Both the position numbers and the translations under genes were made by a program. Positions 18,082 to 28,100 of a DNA stretch of 64,000 nt are shown piece by piece; the stretch's first letter is position 1, and each line of letters opens with the position of its first letter. The notes below the pieces were generated by a model that saw only the letters and a program-made list of their open reading frames with translations, made no database searches and had not been told where the DNA came from. The stretch is from Microvirga sp. (GTDB taxonomy: Bacteria > Pseudomonadota > Alphaproteobacteria > Rhizobiales > Beijerinckiaceae), in the NCBI GenBank assembly GCA_029266525.1, contig JAQSWQ010000039.1, positions 1 through 64,000 on the forward strand, in the 5' to 3' direction.

Positions 18082-19016
18082 TGCGGGGCGCGCCCCTCGC
18101 CTGTGCCGCGCTGCTCGCCGCGGCGACGGCGCTTGCCCAGCCTGCGGGCCTGCGCCCCTCGGTTCCGGCGGCGCCGGAGGCCCGCGACCCCGATCTGGCC
18201 TACGGTGCCTATCAGCGCGGCCTTTATCTCCAGGCGGTGCGCGAGGCGACGGGCAGGCTCGATCGCGACCCAGACGACGCCGCGGCGATGACACTCCTGG
18301 GCGAGCTCCACAACCAGGGCCTCGGCATCCGACAGGACCCCGCCAAGGCGGCCGAATGGTATCGGCTCGCCGCGCATAAGGGCGACGCCAGCGCGCTGTC
18401 CGCGCTCGCCATGATGGCGATCGACGGGCGCGGCATGGCGCGCGACCGCGCGCAGGCGCGCGCCTGGCTCGAGGAGGCGGCCGCGAAGGGCGAGCCCTCC
18501 GCCGCCTTCAACCTTGCCCTGCTCCTGCTCTCCGGATCCGAGGCCGAGGCCCGGCGCGCCCCCGGGCTGCTCCGCCTCGCGGCCGAGGCCGAGCTTCCGG
18601 ACGCGCAGCATGCGCTTGGCGTGCTCTACCTGCGCGGACGCGGCATCGGCCGCGATCCGGCCGCGGCGGTGCGCTGGTTCCGCAAGGCCGTGGAGAACGG
18701 CAACACGGCGGGCGAGGTCGAGTACGCGATCCTGCTCTTCAACGGCGAGGGCGTCGCCGCCGACGAGCGCCTCGCGGCGCGCTATTTCCGGCGGGCGGCG
18801 GGGCGCGGCAACCCGATCGCCCAGAACCGCCTCGCGCGCCTCTACGCCCTCGGCCGCGGCGTGCCGAAGAACCTCGTCGAATCGGCCGCCTGGCACCTGC
18901 TCGCCGCCTCGCGCGGCCTCACCGACGCCTGGCTCGACCAGACCCTCACGACGCTCTCGCCCGAGGACCGCGCCAAGGCCGAGAAGCTCGCCGCCGAACG
19001 CGCCGACCTGATCTGA
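18081..19016 (+). CDS. Secreted SEL1-repeat (TPR-like) protein
   Basis: The protein has 311 residues. A signal peptide (MRGAPLACAALLAAATALAQ) targets it to the periplasm. About six SEL1-like repeats follow, e.g. HNQGLGIRQDPAKAAEWYRL, YLRGRGIGRDPAAAVRWFRK and ALGRGVPKNLVESAAWHLLA. Such solenoids are protein-binding scaffolds, some in exopolysaccharide or signalling control; the partner is unknown here. Its start overlaps the ThiE-like stop by one base, so the two genes are coupled. Confidence 0.8.
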   Translation: MRGAPLACAALLAAATALAQPAGLRPSVPAAPEARDPDLAYGAYQRGLYLQAVREATGRLDRDPDDAAAMTLLGELHNQGLGIRQDPAKAAEWYRLAAHKGDASALSALAMMAIDGRGMARDRAQARAWLEEAAAKGEPSAAFNLALLLLSGSEAEARRAPGLLRLAAEAELPDAQHALGVLYLRGRGIGRDPAAAVRWFRKAVENGNTAGEVEYAILLFNGEGVAADERLAARYFRRAAGRGNPIAQNRLARLYALGRGVPKNLVESAAWHLLAASRGLTDAWLDQTLTTLSPEDRAKAEKLAAERADLI

Positions 19017-19099
19017 CGCCATCGCGGAGAGCCCCTGCATCCGGGCCTGTTGTGGCGCGGACCCGAAGCATGTGAGAAGCGGGCGGAAAGGGGTGGCGC

Positions 19100-20011
19100 A
19101 TGGCGGATCAAGCCGAGCGGCTGCGCATCGTCGACGCGCATCAGCATTTCTGGGACCTGCAGCGGAATTACCACCCCTGGCTCTGCGATCCCGAGCCGAT
19201 CCCCTTCCGCTATGGCGATTACGGCGCGCTCCGGCGCTCCTACCTGCCGCCGGACTACCGCCGCGACAGCGCCGGGTTCGAGGTGGCGAAGACGATCCAC
19301 GTCGAGGCCGAGTGGGACCCGAACGCGCCGATCGCGGAAACGCGCTGGCTGGAGACCGTCGCGGCCGAGCACGGCCTGCCGAGCGCCTGCGTCGCCCAGG
19401 CCTGGCTCGACCGCGACGACGTCGAGGAGGTGCTCGCGGCGCAAGGCGCCCGCCCGCTCGTGCGCGGCATCCGGCACAAGCCGCGCTCCGCCGCTGCACC
19501 GGGCGAGGCCCGGCGCGGCGAAGCCGGCTCGATGGACAATCCGAAATGGCGCCGGGGCTACGCGCTTCTCGAGCGCCACGGGCTGTCCTTCGACCTGCAG
19601 ACGCCCTGGTGGCATCTCGACGCCGCTTCCGACCTCGCGCGCGACTTCCCGGCGACCCAGATCGTCATCAACCACACGGCGCTGCCCTCCGACCGCTCGG
19701 CCGAGGGGCTCGCCGGCTGGCGCAAGGGGCTCGAGACGGCCGCCGCCTGCCCGAACGTCGCGCTCAAGATCTCGGGCCTCGGCCGGCCCGGCCTGCCCTG
19801 GACCATGGAGGCCAACGGCCCGGTGATCCGCGACGCCATCGCGATCTTCTCAGCCGATCGCTGCCTGTTCGCGAGCAACTACCCGGTCGACAGCCTCGCG
19901 GGATCCTTCCGGGACATCTTCAGCGGCTTCAGCGCCGCGGTCGCCGATCGCTCGGACGCCGAGCGCCGCAAGCTCTTCCACGACAACGCCATCCGCATCT
20001 ATCGCCTGTAA
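19100..20011 (+). CDS. Amidohydrolase family 2 protein, sugar-acid lactonase-like
   Basis: The 303-residue TIM-barrel metallohydrolase begins RIVDAHQHFWDLQRNYHPWL, the DxHxHxW motif of the amidohydrolase 2 group that includes L-rhamnono- and L-fucono-1,5-lactonases and 4-sulfomuconolactone hydrolase. KTIHVEAEWDP, IVINHTALP and a late FASNYPVDSL (the metal-ligand Asp) complete the pattern. Substrate cannot be read from sequence; a sugar-acid lactone is the best guess given the other catabolic genes in the window. A beta-hydroxyacid dehydrogenase gene follows 12 bp later. Confidence 0.78.
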   Translation: MADQAERLRIVDAHQHFWDLQRNYHPWLCDPEPIPFRYGDYGALRRSYLPPDYRRDSAGFEVAKTIHVEAEWDPNAPIAETRWLETVAAEHGLPSACVAQAWLDRDDVEEVLAAQGARPLVRGIRHKPRSAAAPGEARRGEAGSMDNPKWRRGYALLERHGLSFDLQTPWWHLDAASDLARDFPATQIVINHTALPSDRSAEGLAGWRKGLETAAACPNVALKISGLGRPGLPWTMEANGPVIRDAIAIFSADRCLFASNYPVDSLAGSFRDIFSGFSAAVADRSDAERRKLFHDNAIRIYRL

Positions 20012-20023
20012 GGAACGCGCGTC

Positions 20024-20899
20024 ATGACCTCGATCGGCTTCATCGGCCTCGGCCTGATGGGAACGGGCTTCACCAAGCGTCTCGCCGCGACCGGCCATCG
20101 GGTCGTCGGCTACGACATCGATCCGGAGAAGCTCGCGGCCGCCAAGGCCTGGGGCGTCGAGGCGGCCGGCTCGCCGGCCGAGGTCATCCGGCAGGCCGGC
20201 GTGGTCGCGATCTGCGTCACCACGACCTACGCGGTCGAGGCGGTGGCGACCGGCAACAACGGGCTCGTCTCGGCGGGCAGGCTCGAGGGCAAGACGGTGG
20301 TCGACTTCTCCACCACCGAGATCTCCGCCACGCACCGCGTCGCCGAGGCGCTCGGCGCCGCCGGCGCCGCCTTCATCGACGCTCCGGTCTCGGGCGGCCC
20401 AGGCGCCGCCGAGAACGGCACGCTTGCCCTCATGGCGGGCGGCGAGGCCGCGGCCGTCGAGCGCGTGCGGGGAGTGCTCGAGACGCTCGGCAAGGTCACC
20501 CATATGGGCGCGACCGGCGCTGGGCAGGCAACGAAGCTCGTCAACCAGGCGCTCTGCCTCACGAACTACGTCGTGGTGGCCGAAGGCTTGCGCCTTGCCG
20601 AGGCCTACGGAGTCGATGCCCGCAAGATCCCGGAAGCGCTCGCGCCCGGTCTCGCCAATTCCGCCGTGCTGCAGGTGATCTATCCGCGCATGGTCGAGAA
20701 GGACTTCGCACCGCGCGGCTATGCCCGTCAGGTGCTGAAGGACCTCGAGATGCTGCACGAGGCGACGCGCGCCCAGCACCTTGCCCTGCCGATGACCTCG
20801 CTGGCGACAACCCTGTTCCGCATGCTGGTGGCGCAGGGGAAGAGCGAGCTCGACGGGGCGGCCGTCGTGACGCTCATCCCCGAGCCGGAGCCCCATTGA
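20024..20899 (+). CDS. NAD(P)-dependent beta-hydroxyacid dehydrogenase (HIBADH family)
   Basis: This 291-residue oxidoreductase is related to 3-hydroxyisobutyrate, tartronate semialdehyde and L-threonate dehydrogenases. The N-terminal Rossmann motif is IGFIGLGLMGTGFTKRL. The substrate loop is DAPVSGGPGAAENGTLALMA, and the catalytic lysine is in GAGQATKLVNQALC. It probably forms a two-gene unit with the lactonase-like gene (12-bp gap), suggesting oxidation of a hydroxy-acid made by that pathway. Exact substrate unknown. Confidence 0.85.
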   Translation: MTSIGFIGLGLMGTGFTKRLAATGHRVVGYDIDPEKLAAAKAWGVEAAGSPAEVIRQAGVVAICVTTTYAVEAVATGNNGLVSAGRLEGKTVVDFSTTEISATHRVAEALGAAGAAFIDAPVSGGPGAAENGTLALMAGGEAAAVERVRGVLETLGKVTHMGATGAGQATKLVNQALCLTNYVVVAEGLRLAEAYGVDARKIPEALAPGLANSAVLQVIYPRMVEKDFAPRGYARQVLKDLEMLHEATRAQHLALPMTSLATTLFRMLVAQGKSELDGAAVVTLIPEPEPH

Positions 20900-20969
20900 A
20901 CCGAGGCAGCCGCAACGCCTCAATTCGGCCCAAGCGTGAACAGACTGTGACCTAGAGTCGTTCACGATC

Positions 20970-21641
20970 ATGTTGAAGCTCGTTTCGATCATCGTCCTTG
21001 TTGCTCTCTCGTCGCCGGCCGGTCCCGCGCGGGCGCAGCAGCCGAGCGCGGCCGGGACCGAAGCTCTGCGGGATTTCGTGACCGCGAAGGCCGGCGAGAC
21101 CGTGCGCATCTGGACCTTCTTCGACTGCACGGAGCCGCGCGGCGCTCCAACGGCTCTCGGGACCGCCGCGAATGGGACGATCACGGTGAGGCGGGCCGTC
21201 GAGCTCCAATGCGGCAACCCCGAACAGCCGGTCGCGCAGGTCTTCTACACGCCCCGCGAGGGCTTCTCCGGCGAGGACGACGCGGCCCTGCGCGGCCCAC
21301 GCGGCCAGGAGGTGCAGATCAAGCTCTGGGTCGGCCAGGCCGTCGAAAGCGCGGGCCCCGCTGCTCCCGCTCGCGCCGCCATATCGCCCGGGGCAGCGGC
21401 GGCCGCGGCCGGAGCAGGCGCGGTCGCCGCCGCGCCGAAGGCGCCACGCCCGCCGAGGATCGCGGAGCGGCCGTCCCGCGGGATCTCGGCGCCGGCCCGG
21501 CGCGGCAGAACGGCGGCCAAGCCGCGCTCCTGCGGGGGGCGCGGTCAACCCGCGATCGTCCGTCTCCTGCGTTGCGAGCTCGGAGGCCGAGTCGCGGGGC
21601 GAAAGCGCATGGTGAGGCGGGAAGCAGACTCGGCCCGATAG
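20970..21641 (+). CDS. Secreted protein of unknown function with low-complexity tail
   Basis: The frame encodes 223 residues. It starts with a signal peptide (MLKLVSIIVLVALSSPAGPARAQ). Residues 35-110 look like one small beta domain: AGETVRIWTFFDCTEPRG, then FYTPREGFSGEDDAAL, a pattern common in Hyphomicrobiales periplasmic proteins. After about residue 118 the sequence becomes alanine/proline- then arginine-rich without recognisable structure. This may be a disordered tail, or the frame may have shifted there. No function is assigned. Confidence 0.6.
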   Translation: MLKLVSIIVLVALSSPAGPARAQQPSAAGTEALRDFVTAKAGETVRIWTFFDCTEPRGAPTALGTAANGTITVRRAVELQCGNPEQPVAQVFYTPREGFSGEDDAALRGPRGQEVQIKLWVGQAVESAGPAAPARAAISPGAAAAAAGAGAVAAAPKAPRPPRIAERPSRGISAPARRGRTAAKPRSCGGRGQPAIVRLLRCELGGRVAGRKRMVRREADSAR

Positions 21642-21804
21642 GTCGAGAGTGCCGGCTTACAGCGCATTCAACAGAGTTCGCGTAATCAGCTCCGCCCGAG
21701 CACGCCCGGCTCGGGCATGTGCGCCAGCGCACATCGCGGGGGCCTTGCGCGGAGCAGACTGCTTGCTGCCGGCGAGGAGCCGAGCCTCCATGAGGGACGC
21801 CGCG

Positions 21805-21954
21805 ATGGCACGCTTTCGCATCTCCCAATCCGAAACCGAGGCCCAGGAACTCGCCCGCATGGAGCGCCGCTTTCCGGTTGCGGCGCTGCTGATCGCAGCG
21901 GTGCTGGCAGGCGAGATCGCCGCGACGATCCTGACGCTCGTGGCGCAAGGCTGA
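21805..21954 (+). CDS. Small single-pass membrane protein
   Basis: The 49-residue product has a charged N-terminal half (MARFRISQSETEAQELARME) and one membrane segment (VAALLIAAVLAGEIAATILTLVA). GAGGGA lies 7 bp before the chosen ATG; an alternative in-frame ATG at 21790 would add five residues. No domain is recognised. It lies alone between two unknown secreted-protein genes. Confidence 0.55.
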   Translation: MARFRISQSETEAQELARMERRFPVAALLIAAVLAGEIAATILTLVAQG

Positions 21955-22033
21955 ACGCATTCGGAACCGCGCCGACTCACGCTCGTTTCTTCGAGGAGCG
22001 GCCGCGCGGCCGCCGCGCATCGGGGATCACATC

Positions 22034-22309
22034 ATGAAGCGCCGTTTCTCGCCCGTCGGGTTCGCCGTCTTCGCCGCCTCGATCGGCCTTGCCGGCGTCG
22101 CCCTCGCCCAGAGCTTCCCGACCCATTTCGCCCAGCGCTGTGCGCCGGACCAGCTTCGCGTCGGCCCCGCACCGCAGGATTCCTGCCAGCCGCAATTCGC
22201 GCTGTTCGGCCTGACCGGGCCGACGGTTGTGGGTAGCCGCGCGGTCGACGTCGAGACGACCGGATCGGTCGAGGCCGATCACACTGGCCGCCGCCCGAAG
22301 GAGAAGTAG
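22034..22309 (+). CDS. Small secreted protein of unknown function
   Basis: This 91-residue protein has an N-terminal signal peptide (MKRRFSPVGFAVFAASIGLA..ALA-Q). The mature part has two cysteines (CAPDQL, DSCQPQ) that could form a disulfide, and a charged tail GRRPKEK. I recognise no family. It ends 34 bp before a strong rho-independent terminator, which supports it as a real transcription unit. Confidence 0.6.
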   Translation: MKRRFSPVGFAVFAASIGLAGVALAQSFPTHFAQRCAPDQLRVGPAPQDSCQPQFALFGLTGPTVVGSRAVDVETTGSVEADHTGRRPKEK

Positions 22310-22342
22310 CGGGCCCACTTCGCGGTCTGCGATTCCGCGGGA

Positions 22343-22364
22343 GCCGCCCTTCGGGGCGGCTTTT
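22343..22364 (+). terminator. Rho-independent terminator
   Basis: GCCGCCC and GGGCGGC form a perfect 7-bp stem with a TTCG tetraloop, followed directly by TTTT. It closes the transcription unit of the small secreted protein. Confidence 0.85.
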
Positions 22365-22456
22365 CCATCCTGAAGGGGCGGGCCGCGACATGGTTCGGCC
22401 ACCCGGCCGCGCTACACCGAGCCCATGCCGAATCAGAAGAAGCCCAGAGGACCGCG

Positions 22457-22681
22457 ATGCATGCGTACAATCTTTTCCGCCGCAAGGACGGTCACGACGT
22501 CTTCTGCGCCGTTCCGGAGGATTGCGTCGTTCCGGCGTTCCTCGACGCCTCCGCCTGGGAATTCAGCGGCAAGATCGAAGGGCTTGGTTCGTCGCCGATC
22601 GGCTTCGACAGCCGCGTCGCCCCGACTGCCGTCCGCTTCAACGGATGCTACTTCTTTGCGCCGCTCGGGGCACCGCGCTAG
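22457..22681 (+). CDS. Conserved-looking small cytoplasmic protein, unknown
   Basis: The 74-residue protein, MHAYNLFRRKDGHDVFCAVP at the start and VRFNGCYFFAPLGAPR at the end, is compact and rich in aromatic residues, with no signal peptide. AGAGGA precedes the ATG. The composition argues against a shadow frame. I recognise no domain. Its last 4 bp overlap the stop of the convergent lipoprotein gene. Confidence 0.6.
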   Translation: MHAYNLFRRKDGHDVFCAVPEDCVVPAFLDASAWEFSGKIEGLGSSPIGFDSRVAPTAVRFNGCYFFAPLGAPR

Positions 22682-23052
22682 CCCCGGGGGCTCTCGCAGG
22701 CGTAGACGTATTCCCAGTGGATCGCGGTGAGCTTTCGCTCCTCGACGACCTTGCAATGCGGGCGCTGCGTCTTCTCCAGGTGAATCTGCACGGCGCGTCG
22801 CGTCCGCGGTCCGAGATGCCGATCCTCGGCGCAGAACGCGTCCGCGAGCTCGCCGCCGACGTTGGTGCGGACCAGTGCCGTCCGGTATTTCGCGTTCTCG
22901 TAGACTTCGTAGCTGGTATTGCAGCCGACGGTCACGATCGTCGGCCCGACCGGCGTGGTGTAGGTCGCGCCGATATAGTCGATGCCGCAGCCGGCGAGCG
23001 AAGCCGCCGCGACCGCTAGACCCAAGGCCGAAACCGAACGCGCGCCCATCAT
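22678..23052 (-). CDS. Putative lipoprotein
   Basis: The 124-residue protein starts with a hydrophobic signal ending in the lipobox LAGC (about residues 19-22), so it should be lipidated and anchored in a membrane facing the periplasm. The mature part has several cysteines (GCNTSYEVYE, DAFCAEDRH, PHCKVVEE, YACESPRG) that could form disulfides. Function unknown. It overlaps the convergent gene by 4 bp and is divergent from the TetR/RND operon. Confidence 0.7.
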   Translation of the reverse strand: MMGARSVSALGLAVAAASLAGCGIDYIGATYTTPVGPTIVTVGCNTSYEVYENAKYRTALVRTNVGGELADAFCAEDRHLGPRTRRAVQIHLEKTQRPHCKVVEERKLTAIHWEYVYACESPRG

Positions 23053-23224
23053 TTTCCGCCCGCTGCGCCGAAGCTCGGCCGACAGTGGCGAGCGCGGGGC
23101 AGCCGGTCAACAGCACCGCGAGGGCCGGTGTGCGCCTGTGCTCCTGAGGACACATCGCGGTCGGTGATGGGACCCATGACGAAGTTTCAACATGGCGAAG
23201 CTTGACCGACCGGCTCTTCGTCGT

Positions 23225-23254
23225 CATATGAGAATGAACATTCATTCTCATATG
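23225..23254. promoter_or_regulatory. Palindromic TetR-type operator upstream of the RND efflux operon
   Basis: The sequence CATATGAGAATGAA-CA-TTCATTCTCATATG has two perfect 14-bp arms around a 2-bp centre. The core GAATGAACATTCATTC resembles known TetR-family operators. It ends 4 bp before the start of the TetR gene. A possible -35 (TTGACC, 23202-23207) puts the -10 inside the left arm, so a bound repressor would block the promoter of its own operon. Confidence 0.85.
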
Positions 23255-23258
23255 CGAG

Positions 23259-23924
23259 GTGGCTGTGACCGCCCTCCGCCCAGACCGCCTCCTCGAGGAC
23301 GATAGCCAGCCCGATCGCCGCGCACGGATTCTCGACGCGGCGGAGCACTGCTTCGTCCGCTCGGGCTTCCACCGCACCACCATGCAGGACATCGCTGCAG
23401 AGGCGAAGATGAGCCCGGGCAACCTCTACCGCTACTTCCCCTCGAAGGACGCCATGGCCGCAGGGCTCGCGGAGCGCGACCGGGCCCAGGTCGCGAACGA
23501 CTTCAACGGGCTCGCCGGCAGCGAGAACTTCCTTGAGAGCTTCGCGGCGCTCGGCCGCAAGCATTTCCAGGAGAAGCCGCGCGAGAAGGCGATCCTCTGC
23601 CTGGAGATCTGGGCCGAAGCCACCCGCAACCCGACCTTCGCGGCCGTCACGCACGAGTTCGAGCGCGACGTGATCGCGCGCATGGAAGCCCTCTTCCGCC
23701 AGGCGCAGGAGAAGGGGCTCGTTGCGGCCGAGGTCGACGTGCGCTCGCTCGCGGTGCTGATCTCGACGCTCGCCGACGGGCTTTTCGTGCGCCGCGCCAT
23801 CCTCCCGAACTTCGCTCCCAAGCGCGAGATCGCCACCGTGATGGCGGTCGTCGAGGCGGCCTTCGCGGGCCGCATCCATCTGCCTGCCGCCGATCCCGAC
23901 GGCGGGAGCAGCAAGAGCCACTGA
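23259..23924 (+). CDS. TetR/AcrR family repressor of the RND operon
   Basis: The protein has 221 residues. The N-terminal helix-turn-helix (about 22-66) is canonical: RILDAAEHCFVRSGFHRTTM, IAAEAKMSPGNLYRYFPSKD. The C-terminal ligand domain is variable. The start is GTG, directly after the palindromic operator, which argues for autoregulation. The membrane fusion gene begins 1 bp after its stop. By analogy with AcrR-type systems it should release DNA when bound to an efflux substrate; the inducer is unknown. Confidence 0.9.
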   Translation: MAVTALRPDRLLEDDSQPDRRARILDAAEHCFVRSGFHRTTMQDIAAEAKMSPGNLYRYFPSKDAMAAGLAERDRAQVANDFNGLAGSENFLESFAALGRKHFQEKPREKAILCLEIWAEATRNPTFAAVTHEFERDVIARMEALFRQAQEKGLVAAEVDVRSLAVLISTLADGLFVRRAILPNFAPKREIATVMAVVEAAFAGRIHLPAADPDGGSSKSH

Positions 23925-23925
23925 C

Positions 23926-25122
23926 ATGTCCTCGTTGCGACCGGCGCTCGGGGCCGCCCTTTTTCTGGCTCTCGCTCCCCCCCTAGCGGCCGCGCCGGCG
24001 CGGGCGCAGCCGCAATCGGCCCCCGCGGTGACGGTGCTGCGCGCGGTCGAGCGCGAGCTCGCCGAGAAGGCGATCGTCACCGGCACGCTCGTGCCGCGCG
24101 AGGAAATCCTGGTCGCGCCCGAGGTCGAGGGTTACCGCATCGCCGAGGTGCTGGTCGAGGAAGGCGATACGGTGACGCAGGGCGAGGTCCTGGCCAAGCT
24201 GGCCCGCGACGTCATCGAGACGCAGCTCGTTCAGAATGCTGCCAGCCGTGCCCGCGCCGAGGCCGGCATCGCGCAGGCGAGGAGCAACATCGTCCAGTCC
24301 GAAGCCGCCCACACCGAGGCGCAGCAGGCGCTCGAGCGCGCCCGCACCCTGATGAGGAGCGGGAACACCACCGACGTCGTGCTCGAGCAGCGGGTGTCGG
24401 TGGCCCGCGCCGCCGAAGGCCGCCTCTCGGCAGCCCGCGATGGGCTGCGCATGGCCGAAGCCGAGCGTGCCTCCGTGCTGGCGCAGCAGCGCGAGATCGA
24501 GTGGCGCCTGTCGCGCACCGAAATCCGCGCGCCCGCGGGCGGAATCGTGAGCCGCAAGAGCGCGCGGATCGGTGCGGCCGCGAGCGCGGCGGGCGAGCCG
24601 CTCTTCCGCATCATCGCCAATGGCGAGATCGAGCTCGAAGGCGAGATCACGGAGACCCAGCTGCCGCGCCTGCGCGAGGGCGCCGAGGCCAGCGTCACGG
24701 TCGATGGCGAGCGCTTCATCAAGGGGCGTGTGCGCAACATCTTCCCCGAGGTCGACCGCAGCTCGCGGCTTGGCAAGGTACGCATCTCGCTCGACAAGGA
24801 TCCGGCGTTGCGCATCGGCTCCTTCGCGCGAGGCACCGTCGAGGTGGCGCGGCGCACCGGCGTCGCGGTGCCGGCCGCGTCCGTCCTCTACGGCAGGGAC
24901 GGCGCGACGGTGCTCGCGGTGGTCGGCGACAAGGTCGAGGCCCGCAAGGTCAGGACCGGGCTTACCGCCGAGGCCTTCGTCGAGATCGCCCACGGGCTGA
25001 AGGCCGGCGAGGCCGTGGTCGCCCGCGCCGGCAGCTTCCTGCGCGACGGCGACGTGATCCGCGCCGTCGAGACGCCGGGGTCCGGCCGGGCCCGCACCGC
25101 GCGGACCGGGGAGACGCGCTGA
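23926..25122 (+). CDS. RND efflux periplasmic adaptor (membrane fusion protein)
   Basis: This 398-residue HlyD/AcrA-type adaptor has an N-terminal signal peptide ending ARAQ. The biotinyl-lipoyl half-motif VAPEVEGYRIAEVLVEEGDTV is followed by an alpha-helical hairpin (about 100-190), then the second lipoyl half ...RTEIRAPAGGIVSRK, a beta-barrel and the membrane-proximal domain. It bridges the inner-membrane pump and an outer-membrane channel; no TolC-type gene is in this operon. Its stop overlaps the pump start (TGATG). Confidence 0.92.
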   Translation: MSSLRPALGAALFLALAPPLAAAPARAQPQSAPAVTVLRAVERELAEKAIVTGTLVPREEILVAPEVEGYRIAEVLVEEGDTVTQGEVLAKLARDVIETQLVQNAASRARAEAGIAQARSNIVQSEAAHTEAQQALERARTLMRSGNTTDVVLEQRVSVARAAEGRLSAARDGLRMAEAERASVLAQQREIEWRLSRTEIRAPAGGIVSRKSARIGAAASAAGEPLFRIIANGEIELEGEITETQLPRLREGAEASVTVDGERFIKGRVRNIFPEVDRSSRLGKVRISLDKDPALRIGSFARGTVEVARRTGVAVPAASVLYGRDGATVLAVVGDKVEARKVRTGLTAEAFVEIAHGLKAGEAVVARAGSFLRDGDVIRAVETPGSGRARTARTGETR

Positions 25123-28100
25123 TGCGCCTCAACATCTCCGCCTGGGCGATCCGCAAACCGATCCCCTCGATCGTCCTGTTCATCGTGCTCCTGATCCTGG
25201 GGGTGTTCAGCTTCCGGCAGCTCCCGATCACGCGCTTCCCGAACATCGACATCCCGATCGTCGCGGTGACCGTGACGCAGGCCGGCGCCGCACCCTCCGA
25301 GCTGCAGAACCAGGTCACAAAGCGCGTCGAGGACACCGTCTCCGGGATCAACGGCGTCAAGCACATCATCTCGACGATCTCCGAGGGGCTCTCGACCACC
25401 ACGATCGAGTTCCGGCTCGAGACCAACCAGGACCGCGCCGTCAACGACGTGAAGGATGCGATCGCCAAGATCCGGCAGGACCTTCCGCGGACCATCGACG
25501 AGCCGATCGTGCAGCGCATCGAGATCGCCGGCCTGCCGATCGTGACCTATGCGGCCGCGAACCCTGCCATGACGCCGGAGGAGCTGTCCTGGTTCGTGGA
25601 CGACGTCGTGGCGCGCCAGCTCCAGAGCGTGCGCGGGGTGGGCGGCGTCGACCGGGTCGGCGGCGTCGACCGCGAGATCCGGGTGACGCTCAAGCCCGAC
25701 CGCCTGCTGGCGCTTGGCGTCACGGCCGCCGAGGTGAACCGGCAGCTGCGCGCGACGAGCGTCGACCTTGCCGGCGGCCGGGGCGAGGTCGGCGGGCAGG
25801 AGCAGTCGATCCGCACGCTTGCCGGCGCCTCGACGCTGGAGACGCTTGCCGCGACGAACATCATGCTTCCCGGCGGCCGGCGCGTGCGGCTCGACGAGAT
25901 CGCGACGCTCGCCGACGCCTCGGCCGAGCCGCGCACCTTCGCGCGCCTCAACGGCGAGCCCGTGGTCGGCTTTGCGGTCTCGCGCGCCAAGGGCTCGAGC
26001 GATGCGGCGGTCGGCGAGGCCGTCGAAAGGAAGATCGCGGAACTTGGCAAGGCGCACCCGAACATGCGCTTCGAGATCATCGACAGCACGGTGCCCTACA
26101 CGGTCGGCAACTACGAATCGGCGATGCACGGCCTGATCGAGGGCGCGCTCCTTGCCGTGCTGGTGGTCTTCCTCTTCCTCAAGGACTGGCGCGCGACGCT
26201 GATCTCGGCGATCGCGATCCCGCTGTCGGTGCTGCCGACCTTCTGGGCGATGGATGCGCTCGGCTTCTCGCTCAACCTGGTGAGCCTCCTCGCCATCACG
26301 CTCGTGACCGGCATCCTCGTCGACGACGCTATCGTCGAGATCGAGAACATCGTCCGCCACATCAAGATGGGGAAGTCGCCCTACCGGGCCTCGCTGGAGG
26401 CGGCCGACGAGATCGGGCTTGCCGTCATCGCCATCACCTTCACGATCGTTGCGGTGTTCGCGCCGGTGAGCTTCATGGGCGGCATCGCCGGCCAGTACTT
26501 CAAGCAATTCGGCATCACGGTCGGCGCGGCGGTGCTGTTCTCCCTCCTCGTCGCGCGGCTGATCACGCCGATGCTCGCCGCCTACTTCATGCGCGACCAC
26601 CACCATGACGAGCCGAAGGACGGCTTCATCATGCGCGCCTACACGCGGCTGGTCGGCTGGTCGGTGCGCCACAAATACGTCACCTTCCTCCTCGGAATCG
26701 CGTTCTTCGCGGGCTCGATCTATTCGACGAACCTCCTGCCGTCGGGCTTCCTGCCGGGGGCGGACGAAGGCCGATCCTTGTTCGTTGCCGAGCTGCCGCC
26801 CGGCTCGCGCCTCGACGACACGAAAGCCGTGACCGACGGCTTGGCCGCGCGCCTACGCGAGATGCCGGAAGTGCGCTCCGTCTTCGTGAACGGCGGTGTC
26901 CAGCTCCCCGGCAAGAAGGAGGTGCGGCTTGCGACCTTCACCGTCGCCTACATCCCGAAGTCGGACCGCGAGCTGCGGCAGCGGCAATTGGAGGAGCGGA
27001 TCACCGCGATGTTCCGCGACGTGCCGGACATCCGCTTCGTCACGCTGAACCAGAACGGGTTGCGCGCGCTCCAGCTTATCGTGGCCGGCCCCGACCAGGA
27101 CGTCGTTATCGAGACCGCGGCGAAGCTCCAGCGTGAGATGGCGACGATTGCCCATCTCTCGAACCCGCTCTCGACCGCGCCTCTCAACCGGCCCGAGATC
27201 CGCATCCGCCCGAAGCAGGCGGTGGCGGCCGAGCTCGGGGTCTCGACCGACGTGATCGCCGAAACCGTGCGGGTCGGCACCATCGGCGACATCGGCGCCA
27301 ATCTCGCGAAGTTTGATGCCGGCGACCGGCAGGTGCCGATCCGCGTGCAGCTGCCGGAGAGCGTGCGCGGCGACCGGGGCCTCCTCGAGACGCTCAAGGT
27401 GCCGGCGAAGAACGGCGTCGCGGTGCCGCTGTCCGCGGTTGCCGATGTCGAGCTCGGCCAGGGCCCGACCTCGATCGATCGCTACGACCGCGCGCTGCGC
27501 GTCGCGCTCGAAGCCGACCTCAACGGCACCGATGCGCTCGGCGAAGTCGTGGCGCAGGTCTATGCGCTGCCGACCGCCAAGAACCTGCCGCCCGGCGTCG
27601 CGATCAAGCAGACCGGCGACGCCGAGGTCATGGCGGAGGTGTTCGAGAGCTTCGGCAAGGCGATGGGCGCGGGCGTCATGATGGTGCTCGGCGTGCTGAT
27701 CCTGCTGTTTGCGAACTTCCTGCAGCCCTTCACCATCCTCCTTTCGCTGCCGCTCTCGATCGGCGGCGCGATCCTCGCGCTCGTCATCACCCAGAAGGCG
27801 ATCAGCCTGCCCGTCGTGATCGGCTTCCTGATGCTGATGGGCATCGTGACCAAGAACGCGATCCTGCTCGTCGACTTCGCGGTCGAGGAGATCGCGAAGG
27901 GCGTCGACCGCACCACCGCGATCGTCGACGCCGGCCGCAAGCGCGCGCGCCCGATCGTGATGACCACGATCGCCATGGCCGCCGGCATGGTGCCGAGCGC
28001 CATGGCCTTCGGCGCGGGCGGCGAGTTCCGCTCGCCGATGGCGATCGCGGTGATCGGCGGCCTCTTGGTCTCGACGATGCTGTCGCTCGTCTTCGTGCCG

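Noticed and set aside
25640-25690. Apparent short repeat VGGVDRVGGVDRE in the RND pump
   Set aside because: This duplication-like string is a normal feature of many HAE1-type RND proteins, not a new repeat.
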